Below are positions 1 through 8,438 of a stretch of 64,000 bases of DNA, piece after piece. Each line of letters begins with the position of its first letter. The first letter of the stretch is position 1. The position numbers were made by a program, and so were the translations under genes. The notes beneath the pieces were generated by a model. The model was given only the letters and a program-made list of their open reading frames with translations, was not told where the DNA came from and ran no database searches. Source of the stretch: CAWBAT01 sp963810905 (GTDB lineage: Bacteria > Acidobacteriota > Terriglobia > Versatilivoradales > Versatilivoraceae); assembly GCA_963810905.1 (NCBI GenBank), contig CAWEPG010000003.1:496001-560000 (forward strand), given 5' to 3'.

Positions 1-256
1 ATAAGAAGATTCGTTTGGCCATGGCAAACATTTTTGATGAATTCGTCAATGGAATGTTTTTTCCCAATCCCAGTTTTCATTGCATTCTCATTCAAATCCG
101 GGGTCGGGGCGCAAAAGGAGTAGGCAGAACTGCAGTGGGCAAGCTAACGAGCCCTTCCGTGGATGGATCCATGGTTTACCTTGAGCTTGGGCCGTGAATC
201 TTCTAATATTCTGCTTCGATTTCATCTTGGACCCCGGATCGACGTTAATAAAAGCT

Positions 257-592
257 ATGAAAAAAACCAAGACTCCCAGCGGAGGACACTCTCCCAGAAA
301 ATCAAAACGCGTGCACCTCAAAATAAGATTTAGACTGAGCGGGAGAGATCGAAATGGAAATCCGTTCGAGGACCTCGTCGAGACCAAGGATATTGGAACG
401 AATGGAGGCAGTCTCTATACAAAACGCGATGTTCGAGTTGGCTCGACCCTGAAGTTGAGCAGCCCCAAGGGATTCATCGCTTTGGTTCGAATTATCTGGA
501 ACGAAGAAGAAGGAAAAAGTTCACGCTCCGTCTTGGGATTCCAATTGCTTGAACCGAGGGAAGATTGGGTTTTGCAATTTCAGAGTCGCTAG
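257..592 (+). CDS. PilZ-like domain protein
   Basis: This 111-residue protein looks like a single PilZ-type domain, a fold that in other bacteria binds cyclic di-GMP and passes the signal on to motility, exopolysaccharide or secretion machinery. The basic N-terminal stretch KRVHLKIRFRL (about residues 17-27) sits where the arginine-rich motif lies, and TKDIGTNGG (43-51) where the D/N-x-S-x-x-G motif lies. The match is loose: the Ser is Gly and the RxxxR spacing is not exact, so ligand binding is uncertain. An in-frame GTG at 194 would add 21 residues; I prefer the ATG at 257 because the extra segment has no PilZ character. The next gene begins 12 bases after the stop. Confidence 0.6.
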   Translation: MKKTKTPSGGHSPRKSKRVHLKIRFRLSGRDRNGNPFEDLVETKDIGTNGGSLYTKRDVRVGSTLKLSSPKGFIALVRIIWNEEEGKSSRSVLGFQLLEPREDWVLQFQSR

Positions 593-603
593 GAGTTGTC
601 CGG

Positions 604-1281
604 ATGAAAATTCAGTGGCTGGCGCACGCAACGTTTCTAATCGAAGGCAACGGGCTACGCATTGTGACGGACCCCTACACTCCCCATGTCTTGGGCTTTC
701 CAGAAGTTCAGGAAAAAGCGGATCTCGTCATTCGGAGCTCGGCGGATGATGAAGGTCACTGCAATGCTGCCATGATCCAGGGAGAACCTGTTGTCGTTAC
801 CGCAACTGAGATTCCTCCCGGCGGAGTTGAGGTAAAAGGAATCCATGTAATGGCGATCCCGGCGAAGGAGAGTCTAATTTACAAGGAAAATCCTGGCATC
901 AACGCCATGTACCGTTTTGCCCTGGAGAGCATGCAGATCGCGCATCTCGGAGATGTGGGAAACCCGCTCTCGGCCGATCAAGTTGCAGCACTGCAGAATA
1001 CGGACGTTCTCATGGTTCCCGCGGGGGGCCCCCCGACGATCAACCTGGAGGATTTATGGGACGCCATTGCACTCATTCGACCCCGAATTGTGATCCCCAT
1101 GCACTACCATCTACCGATGACCAAGGTTAAGATGCTTTCTGTGACGGAGTTTACAGCGCACTTCCCACCTGCTATCGTTGACTGGTGGCCAACTTCGGAA
1201 GTGGAACTCTCGCGGAATTCACTTCCACGAGAGTTGCGAATCTGGGTGCTCAAACCCGGTGTTTTCTCCAAACCTAGGTAA
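604..1281 (+). CDS. Metallo-beta-lactamase-fold hydrolase (UlaG/UPF0173-like)
   Basis: The protein (225 aa) has the outline of the MBL-fold superfamily branch that includes UlaG and the UPF0173 hydrolases: an opening WLAHATFLIE strand, an AHLGD motif near residue 112 and IPMHYH near residue 165. The HxHxDH metal site seen in active members is replaced by a segment reading SSADDEGHCNA, so the two-metal centre is at best altered and the protein may not be an ordinary hydrolase. The start at 604 is chosen over an upstream ATG at 565 because the fold begins at MKIQWLAHATF and the upstream start would overlap the preceding gene. Substrate unknown. Confidence 0.7.
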   Translation: MKIQWLAHATFLIEGNGLRIVTDPYTPHVLGFPEVQEKADLVIRSSADDEGHCNAAMIQGEPVVVTATEIPPGGVEVKGIHVMAIPAKESLIYKENPGINAMYRFALESMQIAHLGDVGNPLSADQVAALQNTDVLMVPAGGPPTINLEDLWDAIALIRPRIVIPMHYHLPMTKVKMLSVTEFTAHFPPAIVDWWPTSEVELSRNSLPRELRIWVLKPGVFSKPR

Positions 1282-1298
1282 GAGTATTCAAGAACACG

Positions 1299-1589
1299 CT
1301 AATCGTTTTTAGATCCGGGTAGACCCAGAATAGTTGGGCCATGCTCCTTTTCCATCTCCTGCAATAAAGCCTCAAACACTTCTCCCGTGGTTCCCGGGCG
1401 CTCCATCTTAGGTGACCAGTGCCATTCATTAAGATACTCATCGCTTCCAATGAGGCCCTCCGTCATTGCCACTCGGTCGATGGCCAGCTGGAAAGAATCC
1501 GGCAGAGGGCGTGAAACCGGCTTGGATCCTTCAAAAACTTTGATCTGCGCCGGGATATTACGCCAGTAAAGGATTTGATATTGAGCCAT
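1299..1589 (-). CDS. Small 'virulence factor' domain protein of the C1 operon
   Basis: A 96-residue soluble protein that begins AQYQILYWRNIPAQIKV, carries a GSDEYLNEW motif and ends in a charged EALLQEMEKEHGP helix. This matches my memory of the small family labelled Virulence_fact (PF13769), which recurs beside corrinoid methyltransferase and MetF genes in other bacteria. Its biochemical role is not known and the family name is misleading. It is the last gene of the minus-strand C1 operon, 205 bases after the methyl-THF methyltransferase, with a good ribosome site (AAAGGA) before its ATG. The context suggests an accessory role in corrinoid or folate methyl transfer. Confidence 0.65.
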   Translation of the reverse strand: MAQYQILYWRNIPAQIKVFEGSKPVSRPLPDSFQLAIDRVAMTEGLIGSDEYLNEWHWSPKMERPGTTGEVFEALLQEMEKEHGPTILGLPGSKND

Positions 1590-1611
1590 CTTATCGTCCT
1601 TTCATTGAAGA

Positions 1612-1645
1612 GGGCTCTCCCGGAAAACCCATGGATCGAGAGCCC
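1612..1645. repeat. Inverted repeat ahead of the last gene of the C1 operon
   Basis: Perfect 8-bp arms GGGCTCTC (1612-1619) and GAGAGCCC (1638-1645) are separated by 18 bases. The hairpin lies in the 205-base gap between the methyltransferase stop and the small-protein start. It has no T-tract, so it is not a clear terminator; it could be an RNA processing or stability element that changes expression of the distal gene. Confidence 0.35.
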
Positions 1646-1794
1646 CGTCAGTTCCAAGTTCATGCTTTTTGGCCACAGTCCGTTTTAACTCTTAAATCGG
1701 GCCAAGGGGAGAGCTCGCTGTGGGCGTGGCCGAGAGACCCTTGTTCTCGGCTATTTAAGAATCCACGGGGTCTAGTGATCTTGATACGAAGGGT

Positions 1795-2850
1795 TTAGCC
1801 GGCTCCAACACCCGCCTGAAGCTCTTTGCTCCGATAGGCACGGAGAAAGCTGCGGCAGCCAGCGTCACGGCCAAGCAACAGGTCCGCAGCGACCTGGTAG
1901 CTTCGGGATTGCCGGTCCATTGCAAATACCTGATCCACTCGGCCGGCTGCAGGATCAATGATGCCACTATCGATACCCGCTTCGGTCGCCAGAATGAGGA
2001 AGACGTTGTTTATCAGTCGGCGCATGGGAAGCCCAAAGGACACATTACTGAGCCCGCCCGTGATATGGATTTCCGGTCCGAACTTTTCGCGAAGCCTGCG
2101 AACTGCCTCGAAATAGTGGTTCCCAAAGTCGCTGTCTACCGATATCGGAAACACGAGAGCATCAATGTAGAGATCCCGAAGAGGAATCCCTTTCTTTAGA
2201 GCCAATTCGACAATTCGCGTTGCATTGTCAATTCGCTCGGCGTCATCTTTGGGCATACCGCTTTCTCCTGCAGCCGAGACAACCACTTGTGCCCCAAATT
2301 GAACCGCCAAATCCAACGCCGTGATTCGTTCCAATGAAGCGGAATTCAGTAGGGGTTTGCCACCATGTCCCTGGCAAGCATCCAAGCCCACACGAATCGT
2401 TTCCGTATTGGAAGAATCCACTGAAAGTGGGACAGGGCAAACGGGTCGTACAGCGTCGACCAGCCATAACATGGCCGCTTTTTGGCTTTCGGGACGCAAA
2501 GAAACCTCATCGACGTTCAAATCAATGAAATCGGCTCCGGCATTCAGCTGGACTCGAACCTTCTGGTGCAAATACTCCAAACCCAGTGAGGCTTCCGGCT
2601 CTTGCCCCGACATCGCTGCTTGAATTGCAATCTTGATGTGCTTGATACGCCCTTCCTGGTATTCCTGAGTTTTCTTATATTCCTCCGGAATAGGGAGAAA
2701 ACGCGGTTCCCCGTCGGCCCCGGTGAACCGGACCGATTCCTGCCCTTCTTCAGTTGTGGTAACCGACTGCCCCCCCCGGAGGAGAACCCTTGTCGCGTGG
2801 ATATTCTCTCCAATGACGATGAAGTTTTTTCCCAGAGCTTTAATCTCCAT
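1795..2850 (-). CDS. Methyltetrahydrofolate:corrinoid methyltransferase (MeTr/CmuB-like)
   Basis: The 351-residue protein is a pterin-binding TIM barrel of the AcsE/MtgA/CmuB type. It moves the methyl group between methylcobalamin on a corrinoid protein and tetrahydrofolate. Visible motifs are DLNVDE near residue 115 and SVDSS near residue 144 (pterin-binding strands), NSAS near residue 168, and GLSNVSFGLP near residue 268, typical of the family C-terminal half. A conserved-looking insert lies between residues 20 and 60. The start is supported by AGGAGA 7 bases before the ATG. It sits directly after the MetF-MetV gene and upstream of the small virulence-factor gene, consistent with feeding methyl-THF to MetF during methyl-group catabolism. 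Confidence 0.88.
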   Translation of the reverse strand: MEIKALGKNFIVIGENIHATRVLLRGGQSVTTTEEGQESVRFTGADGEPRFLPIPEEYKKTQEYQEGRIKHIKIAIQAAMSGQEPEASLGLEYLHQKVRVQLNAGADFIDLNVDEVSLRPESQKAAMLWLVDAVRPVCPVPLSVDSSNTETIRVGLDACQGHGGKPLLNSASLERITALDLAVQFGAQVVVSAAGESGMPKDDAERIDNATRIVELALKKGIPLRDLYIDALVFPISVDSDFGNHYFEAVRRLREKFGPEIHITGGLSNVSFGLPMRRLINNVFLILATEAGIDSGIIDPAAGRVDQVFAMDRQSRSYQVAADLLLGRDAGCRSFLRAYRSKELQAGVGAG

Positions 2851-2913
2851 TGTGTCTCTCCTGATTATTCGTTATTCCTCTCTTGAATGATTATGTCTCG
2901 CACCGAGGCTCCA

Positions 2914-4491
2914 TCACGACCTTTTTCGACTATGATCCTTCCCGAGAAATTTATTCATCCAACCACTGGTCCCTTTGAGAGCAGCATTTTTGATGACCAC
3001 GGGCCTCTTGAGCATATTTTCCTCTTCCCCATAAGCCTTGAGTCGATCATAGGACAATGCCCAAATACACTCCTTTTCTCCAACTTCACATTTGCCACGC
3101 CGTGTTCCGCCACAGGGGCCATTCCTCTGGTTTTTGGCGCATTGGGATTCGGGGCATAAATAGGCAATATCTGGCAGGGAACAATCACCGCAGTCCCGGC
3201 AATCAAAGGCAGCGACTTTCACCCCGTATTCTAGAGCATGCAACGCCTTCCGCAGAACGCCGTCGGATTTTTCGACCGCTTCACTAATCAACTTTCCTGT
3301 CCGGAACCCCAAAGTGTCTTCAACGAAAACCTTATCATGCGTTAATCGATTTATCTTGTAACTCAGCGGCACCTGCTGGCGCAAACTCGCCAGTGTTTCC
3401 GGAGACTTCGACTGCAGATAAGCGCGATTGATTTCGGTTGAACTGAGTCCTGTTTCCGGATCGGGCTCAAAGTAGTAGAATTCATCGGGCTGATGAAATT
3501 GAATCTCTCGGGCGAATTCTTTCCAATCGTTCTCCCCAAAACTATTGATAATTTCCAAAAGCTTTGTAAAGTCCTCGTAATCCCAGTGTCCCCCCAAATA
3601 GACACCGCGGAACCCCAGGCCTTTGGCTATGGCGCATTGTTTGGCGGCAAATTCCAGCAGGAAGGCCTTGCCTTTATCCTGCGACTGGGCCTGCTTCTCA
3701 ATCAGCGACAGCAATTCGTCCGTGACTACACAGCCGGGAATTTTATCGTCATGAAAATAACGGGCAACGGGCAAGCTCAAGACAAACACGTTGGCTAATA
3801 CAGGAACCCTCAAGTTGTGAAGAGCCATGTACTTTAGCAGTTCATCATGTTTCCGCGAGTCATATCCAATCTGAGTGATGATGAAGGAGGCGCCACATTC
3901 AATTTTCTTGGCGAGCTTAAAATATTGGGGCATCACCTCACGCTCATAACGCTTATGATTATTGACAACGGCTCCCAAGAAGAAATGAGTCTGTTCCATC
4001 TTGCGTGTTTGACCATTGGGAAGGGTTAATTCCAGGCCAGCATTCATTTCAGAATACATCTTCAACAATGCCACCGAATCGATGTCAAATACGGCGCCGG
4101 CTTGGCCTTGATAGCCATCGGTCGGGAAGTCTCCGGAGAGGGCTAGGATGTTGTTGAACCCCTCACTGGCAAGCTGCCAACCCCGACTTTGCAGGGCATT
4201 CCGGTTCCAGTCTTTGCACGACAGGTGAATGATGACTTCCTGTCCACGAGAGATAAGGTCTGTTCCAAACGCGTCCGCACCAATCATGGCATTGCCACCC
4301 GGGTTGTCGGTTATGCTCAAGGCATGCACTTGGGGGTGATTGGAAAGCTCCCTGGCCAAATGTAGGACTTTTCGTCCACTTCGACCTGTAATCAGCCCTC
4401 GCGAAGTCACCAGTTCGGCCACCGTGACAAATGTATCTGTTTCCTCGACAAGCTCACGCAAAGGCATTTTCGGCCATTCACCGGGTTGCAT
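2914..4491 (-). CDS. metF: Methylenetetrahydrofolate reductase fused to a MetV-type Cys-rich domain
   Basis: The N-terminal ~300 residues form a MetF barrel (residues near TDNPGGNAMIG, CKDWNRNAL and ITQIGYD belong to the FAD and folate sites). It interconverts 5-methyl-THF and 5,10-methylene-THF; in this operon the oxidative direction is likely. The C-terminal ~130 residues (from about 395) hold CRDCGDC, CPESQCAKNQRNGPCGG and KECIWALSYDRLK, the cysteine signature of the MetV/MTHFR_C partner that in acetogens is often a separate subunit and binds metal or an Fe-S cluster. At 525 residues it is the natural fusion of the two. It begins 2 bases after the activator stop with GGAAGGG as ribosome site, so the two genes are tightly coupled. 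Confidence 0.88.
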   Translation of the reverse strand: MQPGEWPKMPLRELVEETDTFVTVAELVTSRGLITGRSGRKVLHLARELSNHPQVHALSITDNPGGNAMIGADAFGTDLISRGQEVIIHLSCKDWNRNALQSRGWQLASEGFNNILALSGDFPTDGYQGQAGAVFDIDSVALLKMYSEMNAGLELTLPNGQTRKMEQTHFFLGAVVNNHKRYEREVMPQYFKLAKKIECGASFIITQIGYDSRKHDELLKYMALHNLRVPVLANVFVLSLPVARYFHDDKIPGCVVTDELLSLIEKQAQSQDKGKAFLLEFAAKQCAIAKGLGFRGVYLGGHWDYEDFTKLLEIINSFGENDWKEFAREIQFHQPDEFYYFEPDPETGLSSTEINRAYLQSKSPETLASLRQQVPLSYKINRLTHDKVFVEDTLGFRTGKLISEAVEKSDGVLRKALHALEYGVKVAAFDCRDCGDCSLPDIAYLCPESQCAKNQRNGPCGGTRRGKCEVGEKECIWALSYDRLKAYGEEENMLKRPVVIKNAALKGTSGWMNKFLGKDHSRKRS

Positions 4492-4493
4492 CG

Positions 4494-6143
4494 CTATCCC
4501 TTCCTTCCGGGAGCTGCCAAAGAGACAATGTCGTTCGGCATGGGCTTGAATTGGCAGCCCTCCACAAAAAGCTCAAAGAAATCGGACGTTGTTTCCAACT
4601 CAATGTGAGTTATTTTTTCGAATAATTTTTGAATGGAATCCCGGCGCTTTTTCGAGATTAAGAATTCCCAGGCTCCCTGGACTGAGGCATTCCCGATCTT
4701 CTCGATTCGTTCCTGCGGAACAGGTGCTAGAAAACCAATCTCTACAGCGTTGGCAATATCCACGTAGTTCGCAAACCCTCCAGCCAGATAAAGTTTCCGG
4801 ATGTCGGTCGGGTCTATCCCAAATTCCCGCATCAGGATATATTGGCCGCAATAATTGGCGGCTTTGGCCTGGGCGAGATAACTAGCGTCCTCCCGCGAGA
4901 ATGTGATGCCATATTCTGGCACGATGTCCAAGACATATTTTTTGTCCGCAAAAACCCCTTTCGGCGTCATGAGTCCGTGCCGTCGCAATTCTGCCAACAG
5001 GTCAATGAGACCGGAGCCACAAATCCCCTGAGGGGTAATGCCTCCAATCGTTCGGTAATCCCACTTCCCCGCCTTCCAGGAAAAACTCTCGATGGCTCCC
5101 TCACAGCCCGGCATCCCAAACTTCACCGCACCTCCCTCGAAAGCTGGCCCTGCCGGACAAGAAGCGACCAACATTCGGCCCGCATGCCCAATGACGACCT
5201 CAGTGTTGGTCCCAACATCCACGACCATAACCACATCCTGTTGGGAGTCCATGTCCATCGCCAGTAAATCAGCAACCGTATCGGCGCCAACATGGCTGGC
5301 GATCAACGGCATGCCGTAAATCATGGCTTTGGGATGCACCTGGATGCCAAGCCTGCTTGCCTTCTCCACTAAGATTGTATCCTGACGTTTTCCGGCAAGC
5401 ATTTCTAATTCAGTGACTGATTTGTAGGGCTTCTGCCCGATGCTCTGCACATCGATGTCGAAAAACAAGTCTCGCATCGTGGAATTCCCCGCAACCACGA
5501 TTTCGTAGATCTCTTCACGGTTCACGCCCGTCTTCCCGCAGATTTCTCGAATCTCATGATTCAGCGCATGAATGATGGCCTTGTGCAACTCCCCATGAAA
5601 ACGGCCACCGTCATAAGAAATCCGGTGCATCACATCGCTTCCCCCAAACCTTTGCGGGTTGTCAAAAGAGCTCAGGTACAAGGAGGAGCCGGTTTCCAAA
5701 TCGACCAGGTCACACACCACGGTTGTGGTGCCGAGATCCATGGCGACCCCGTAGAGATGGCCATCATACCGGCCTATGGCTTCCTCACCGTAATACACGA
5801 GATCTCCCCGGCGCTGTACTTGAGGATCCAATGGAAGGAATTTCTCCCGGCGGGCAGTAAGGATTTTGGAATGCCTTCGCCATGGCTCAAAACGGACATT
5901 GATGGCGGGATTTTCGATTTTCGCCTGGCAGGCAAGCCGGCACGGGTTTCGCAGGAAAGATTCCGCTTGAGTAGGCGAATTCAGTGCGTCCAGACCATCC
6001 ACTACCTCAACAATACACTCATGGCAGGTTCCCTTGCGCCCACAAGTGCTCGGCAATTGAACTGCCAGAACATCCGCGCATTCAAACAGGGACTTCCCGT
6101 AACTTCCAAAACACATTCTTCCTTCGCAGGATATCGTCGCCAT
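4494..6143 (-). CDS. Ferredoxin/ASKHA-domain reductive activator of corrinoid protein (RACo-like)
   Basis: About 549 residues. The N-terminus is a plant-type 2Fe-2S domain with Cys34, Cys40, Cys43 and Cys72 (C-x5-C-x2-C-x28-C). The rest is a DUF4445/ASKHA nucleotide-binding domain with AMDLGTTTVVCDL (phosphate 1-like), VVDVGTNTEV (phosphate 2-like) and YLAGGFANYVD near the end. Family members use ATP to drive one-electron reduction of accidentally oxidised Co(II) corrinoid back to Co(I). The open frame continues upstream to 6320, but the ferredoxin fold begins at MATISCEG, so I place the start at 6143, 66 bases after the small Cys-rich gene. Its presence supports a corrinoid protein that works in an oxygen-exposed cell. 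Confidence 0.85.
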   Translation of the reverse strand: MATISCEGRMCFGSYGKSLFECADVLAVQLPSTCGRKGTCHECIVEVVDGLDALNSPTQAESFLRNPCRLACQAKIENPAINVRFEPWRRHSKILTARREKFLPLDPQVQRRGDLVYYGEEAIGRYDGHLYGVAMDLGTTTVVCDLVDLETGSSLYLSSFDNPQRFGGSDVMHRISYDGGRFHGELHKAIIHALNHEIREICGKTGVNREEIYEIVVAGNSTMRDLFFDIDVQSIGQKPYKSVTELEMLAGKRQDTILVEKASRLGIQVHPKAMIYGMPLIASHVGADTVADLLAMDMDSQQDVVMVVDVGTNTEVVIGHAGRMLVASCPAGPAFEGGAVKFGMPGCEGAIESFSWKAGKWDYRTIGGITPQGICGSGLIDLLAELRRHGLMTPKGVFADKKYVLDIVPEYGITFSREDASYLAQAKAANYCGQYILMREFGIDPTDIRKLYLAGGFANYVDIANAVEIGFLAPVPQERIEKIGNASVQGAWEFLISKKRRDSIQKLFEKITHIELETTSDFFELFVEGCQFKPMPNDIVSLAAPGRKG

Positions 6144-6208
6144 CTCAGGAGCATCCAGGAATAGACACTCGTCCCCTATTTTCTTTTCTCTTCGTCCCTG
6201 GTTTCTCG

Positions 6209-6448
6209 CTATGATTCCCAGGCACCGCGGTAGTCTAATTGATCGTCCCCGGCACAGATTGGCAGGCTGCCTGCGTCCAGAGGTTTCCTCTTGTTCCGGC
6301 ACCCAAAGTTTGCAGTACACTGATTGAGGCGGTTTTTATAGGGACAGCGGCATTTGGAGAGTTCGTCCGCATGAACAACCATACTGGCAAATAATTCTGA
6401 AAGATGGCTTAGACTTTTTTGATATCGCTCCGGGTCTATTTTCTTCAT
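6209..6448 (-). CDS. Small five-cysteine protein of the corrinoid operon
   Basis: A 79-residue protein whose start lies 3 bases after the stop of the corrinoid protein. The N-terminal 30 residues look helical and amphipathic; the rest carries Cys33, Cys35, Cys44, Cys50 and Cys65 in the pattern C-x-C-x8-C-x5-C-x14-C, with KCRCPYKNRLNQC as the most compact part and DDQLDYRGAWE at the end. This is a plausible Fe-S or zinc site. I do not recognise a named family. Its position between the corrinoid protein and its reductive activator suggests a small redox partner or chaperone for that pair; this is inference from context. Confidence 0.7.
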   Translation of the reverse strand: MKKIDPERYQKSLSHLSELFASMVVHADELSKCRCPYKNRLNQCTANFGCRNKRKPLDAGSLPICAGDDQLDYRGAWES

Positions 6449-6451
6449 TTC

Positions 6452-7216
6452 TTATGAGTTCCTAGCACCAGCCTCCACGCCAAGCAATTGCTTTGCCAGC
6501 GCCACACAGGCCATCGCATCTTTCCCGTAACCATCGGCTCCCATATCATCGGCGAATTCCTGAGTGACTGGAGCCCCTCCTACCATGATTTTGACCTCAT
6601 CCCGAAGTCCTGCGTCAATGAAGGCTTCAATCGTTTTACCCATGTTGGGCATCGTAGTCGTCAGCAGCGCAGACATCCCGAGGAGAGGCGCATGGTGTTC
6701 TTCAAATGCCTCGATGAAACGGTCGGGGGACGTGTCCACGCCCAGGTCATGAACAATAAAACCTGAGCCTCGTAACATCATGATGCACAGATTTTTCCCA
6801 ATGTCATGAAGGTCGCCCTTGACGGTTCCCATGATCACAGTTCCCATCGGTTCAATGCCCGAGGCCGAAAGGATCGGCTCAATGTGAAACATCCCCGCTT
6901 TCATCGCACGAGCACAAGCCAAAACCTCAGGGACATAAATGAAGTTCTGGCGGAATTTGATCCCTACGATTGCCATCCCGGCAATCAGCCCGTTGTCCAT
7001 GACATCCAGAGCCTCAAATCCTTTATCCAGGGCCTGGCGGGTCAATTGATCCACGAGCTTATTCTCCCCTTCGATCAAAGCTGCCGCAATGGCCTGGAGT
7101 TCTGGATTTGCCTTGGCAAACAGTTGGATGATGCGCGCCCGCTCGTCCGGCCTTTCTATAAATTCTTCAATTTCAGTTCGAATGAACTCGTTTTGAATAT
7201 CTTTAACTTCGACCAT
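6452..7216 (-). CDS. Corrinoid (B12-binding) methyl-carrier protein
   Basis: The 254-residue protein has the two-part structure of MtaC/MtbC/MtgC-type carriers: a helical cap domain to about residue 125 and a Rossmann B12 domain. The cobalt-ligand motif GDLHDIGKN (D-x-H-x-x-G, near residue 135) supplies the lower axial histidine, followed by GMSALLTTTM and a GGAPV motif at about residue 218. It shuttles the methyl group from the UroD-type methyltransferase to the methyl-THF methyltransferase. About 40 residues precede the cap, somewhat longer than usual. In CmuA this module is fused to the methyltransferase; here the two are separate genes 115 bases apart. GACGAGG provides the ribosome site. 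Confidence 0.9.
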   Translation of the reverse strand: MVEVKDIQNEFIRTEIEEFIERPDERARIIQLFAKANPELQAIAAALIEGENKLVDQLTRQALDKGFEALDVMDNGLIAGMAIVGIKFRQNFIYVPEVLACARAMKAGMFHIEPILSASGIEPMGTVIMGTVKGDLHDIGKNLCIMMLRGSGFIVHDLGVDTSPDRFIEAFEEHHAPLLGMSALLTTTMPNMGKTIEAFIDAGLRDEVKIMVGGAPVTQEFADDMGADGYGKDAMACVALAKQLLGVEAGARNS

Positions 7217-7331
7217 GATGACCTCGTCAAAAATGGAATGGTGGCATGACTTCGTGCCGGCATGTCGCTGCCCATGGCCCCTGATCGTTGAAGGGCCGGC
7301 TAGAATGCGTCCCCTTAATACCGGCGAAAGT

Positions 7332-8405
7332 TCAGGCTGTGGTTCCTGGCGCCGACTTGGTGCGGTGCTCTTGATGCCACTCGCGCACCGCCTTAGGAAT
7401 CTCCTTCAGATTCTCAATCGCTGTTTGAAGGGGTATCGCGCATTCCGGGCCGACTAGCTGTACCCCTGCCTCTAGATTCTTATAGACTTCCCGACGGACT
7501 TCTTCAGGACCTTTCGAGAAAAGCGTCTCCGGATTATTGATATTCCCGACCAGGGAGATGCGGTTTCTGACAACATTCATTGACTCTTCCGGTTCGTTTT
7601 TTGAGTCGTAATGAAAGGCCGCCATTCCTGTCTGTGCGATATACTCCATGCGGTCAACGGTCTTGCCGCAGATATGTAGAATAATGGGGGCAGGGAGTCG
7701 CTCGGCAAATTCCACATGGAGATCACGCAGGTACCTTGCGTAATATTCTCCGCTGACTAAATCACCCGTGGCATGATCCGGCAAGGTTAAAGCGTCTGCT
7801 CCCGCTTCGATCTGGGCTAAACCGAAAAGGACCGTGATTTCCTTGAGCTTGTCGAGGACGGCTTTGGTCTTTCCCGGGTCATCTAATGACAACAGCAAAA
7901 AGGGTTCGACACCAAAGCAGTGATAAGCCAGGGACCAGGGTCCCATCGTTTTTCCGATAATGGCTACATCGTTGCCTAATTCAGTTCTCAGAAGCTTGAT
8001 TGCCTGAACCACACACTGCATGTCGGGATGTTTCAAAAGATTCGAAGGAATTTGAATATCGTCGACATCCTGCCAAATCGGCTCACGCATTTTAACGGTC
8101 GGCCAGTTGTCTTTTTGTTCCCACTGAATCTTACAACCCAATGCTGAAGATTCTTGGATAATGCTGAAGACCGGCATCACACTATCGAACCCTAATTCGG
8201 TGTGCCCGGTCGCGGCCAGACGGGCCATAGTTTCCGGAACACGATTGGCATCCGGAAAGGGTGCGTCCACCAGGTCCATCAGCTCTACGGTGGCTACCGA
8301 GGTTGGATTGCAAACCGGCGTTTGGTCCACGGGTTCCCGGCGTAATGCAGCCAGAACGCGCTGCCGCCCAGTCATGGGGGGAACGATCTGATTCACGTTA
8401 TGCAT
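7332..8405 (-). CDS. UroD-family corrinoid methyltransferase (MtaA/CmuA-head-like)
   Basis: The 357-residue protein belongs to the uroporphyrinogen-decarboxylase superfamily branch used for methyl transfer (MtaA, MtbA and the N-terminal domain of CmuA). The zinc site is visible as LHICGKT near residue 245 (H-x-C) with a second cysteine in GPECAIP near residue 323; true UroD enzymes lack this site. It opens with MTGRQRVLAALRREPVDQTPV, typical of the family. The product is either the substrate methyltransferase, as in CmuA, or a second-step enzyme. No MttB-, MtgB- or MtaB-like substrate enzyme is visible nearby, which favours the first role. Start supported by AGAAGGAGAA. Confidence 0.85.
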   Translation of the reverse strand: MHNVNQIVPPMTGRQRVLAALRREPVDQTPVCNPTSVATVELMDLVDAPFPDANRVPETMARLAATGHTELGFDSVMPVFSIIQESSALGCKIQWEQKDNWPTVKMREPIWQDVDDIQIPSNLLKHPDMQCVVQAIKLLRTELGNDVAIIGKTMGPWSLAYHCFGVEPFLLLSLDDPGKTKAVLDKLKEITVLFGLAQIEAGADALTLPDHATGDLVSGEYYARYLRDLHVEFAERLPAPIILHICGKTVDRMEYIAQTGMAAFHYDSKNEPEESMNVVRNRISLVGNINNPETLFSKGPEEVRREVYKNLEAGVQLVGPECAIPLQTAIENLKEIPKAVREWHQEHRTKSAPGTTA

Positions 8406-8438
8406 CTCATTCTCCTTCTCACAGAGGTCAACGCTAAC

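Noticed and set aside
1..256. Small frames at the left edge on both strands.
   Set aside because: They overlap each other and the PilZ gene, with no ribosome site or protein-like pattern.
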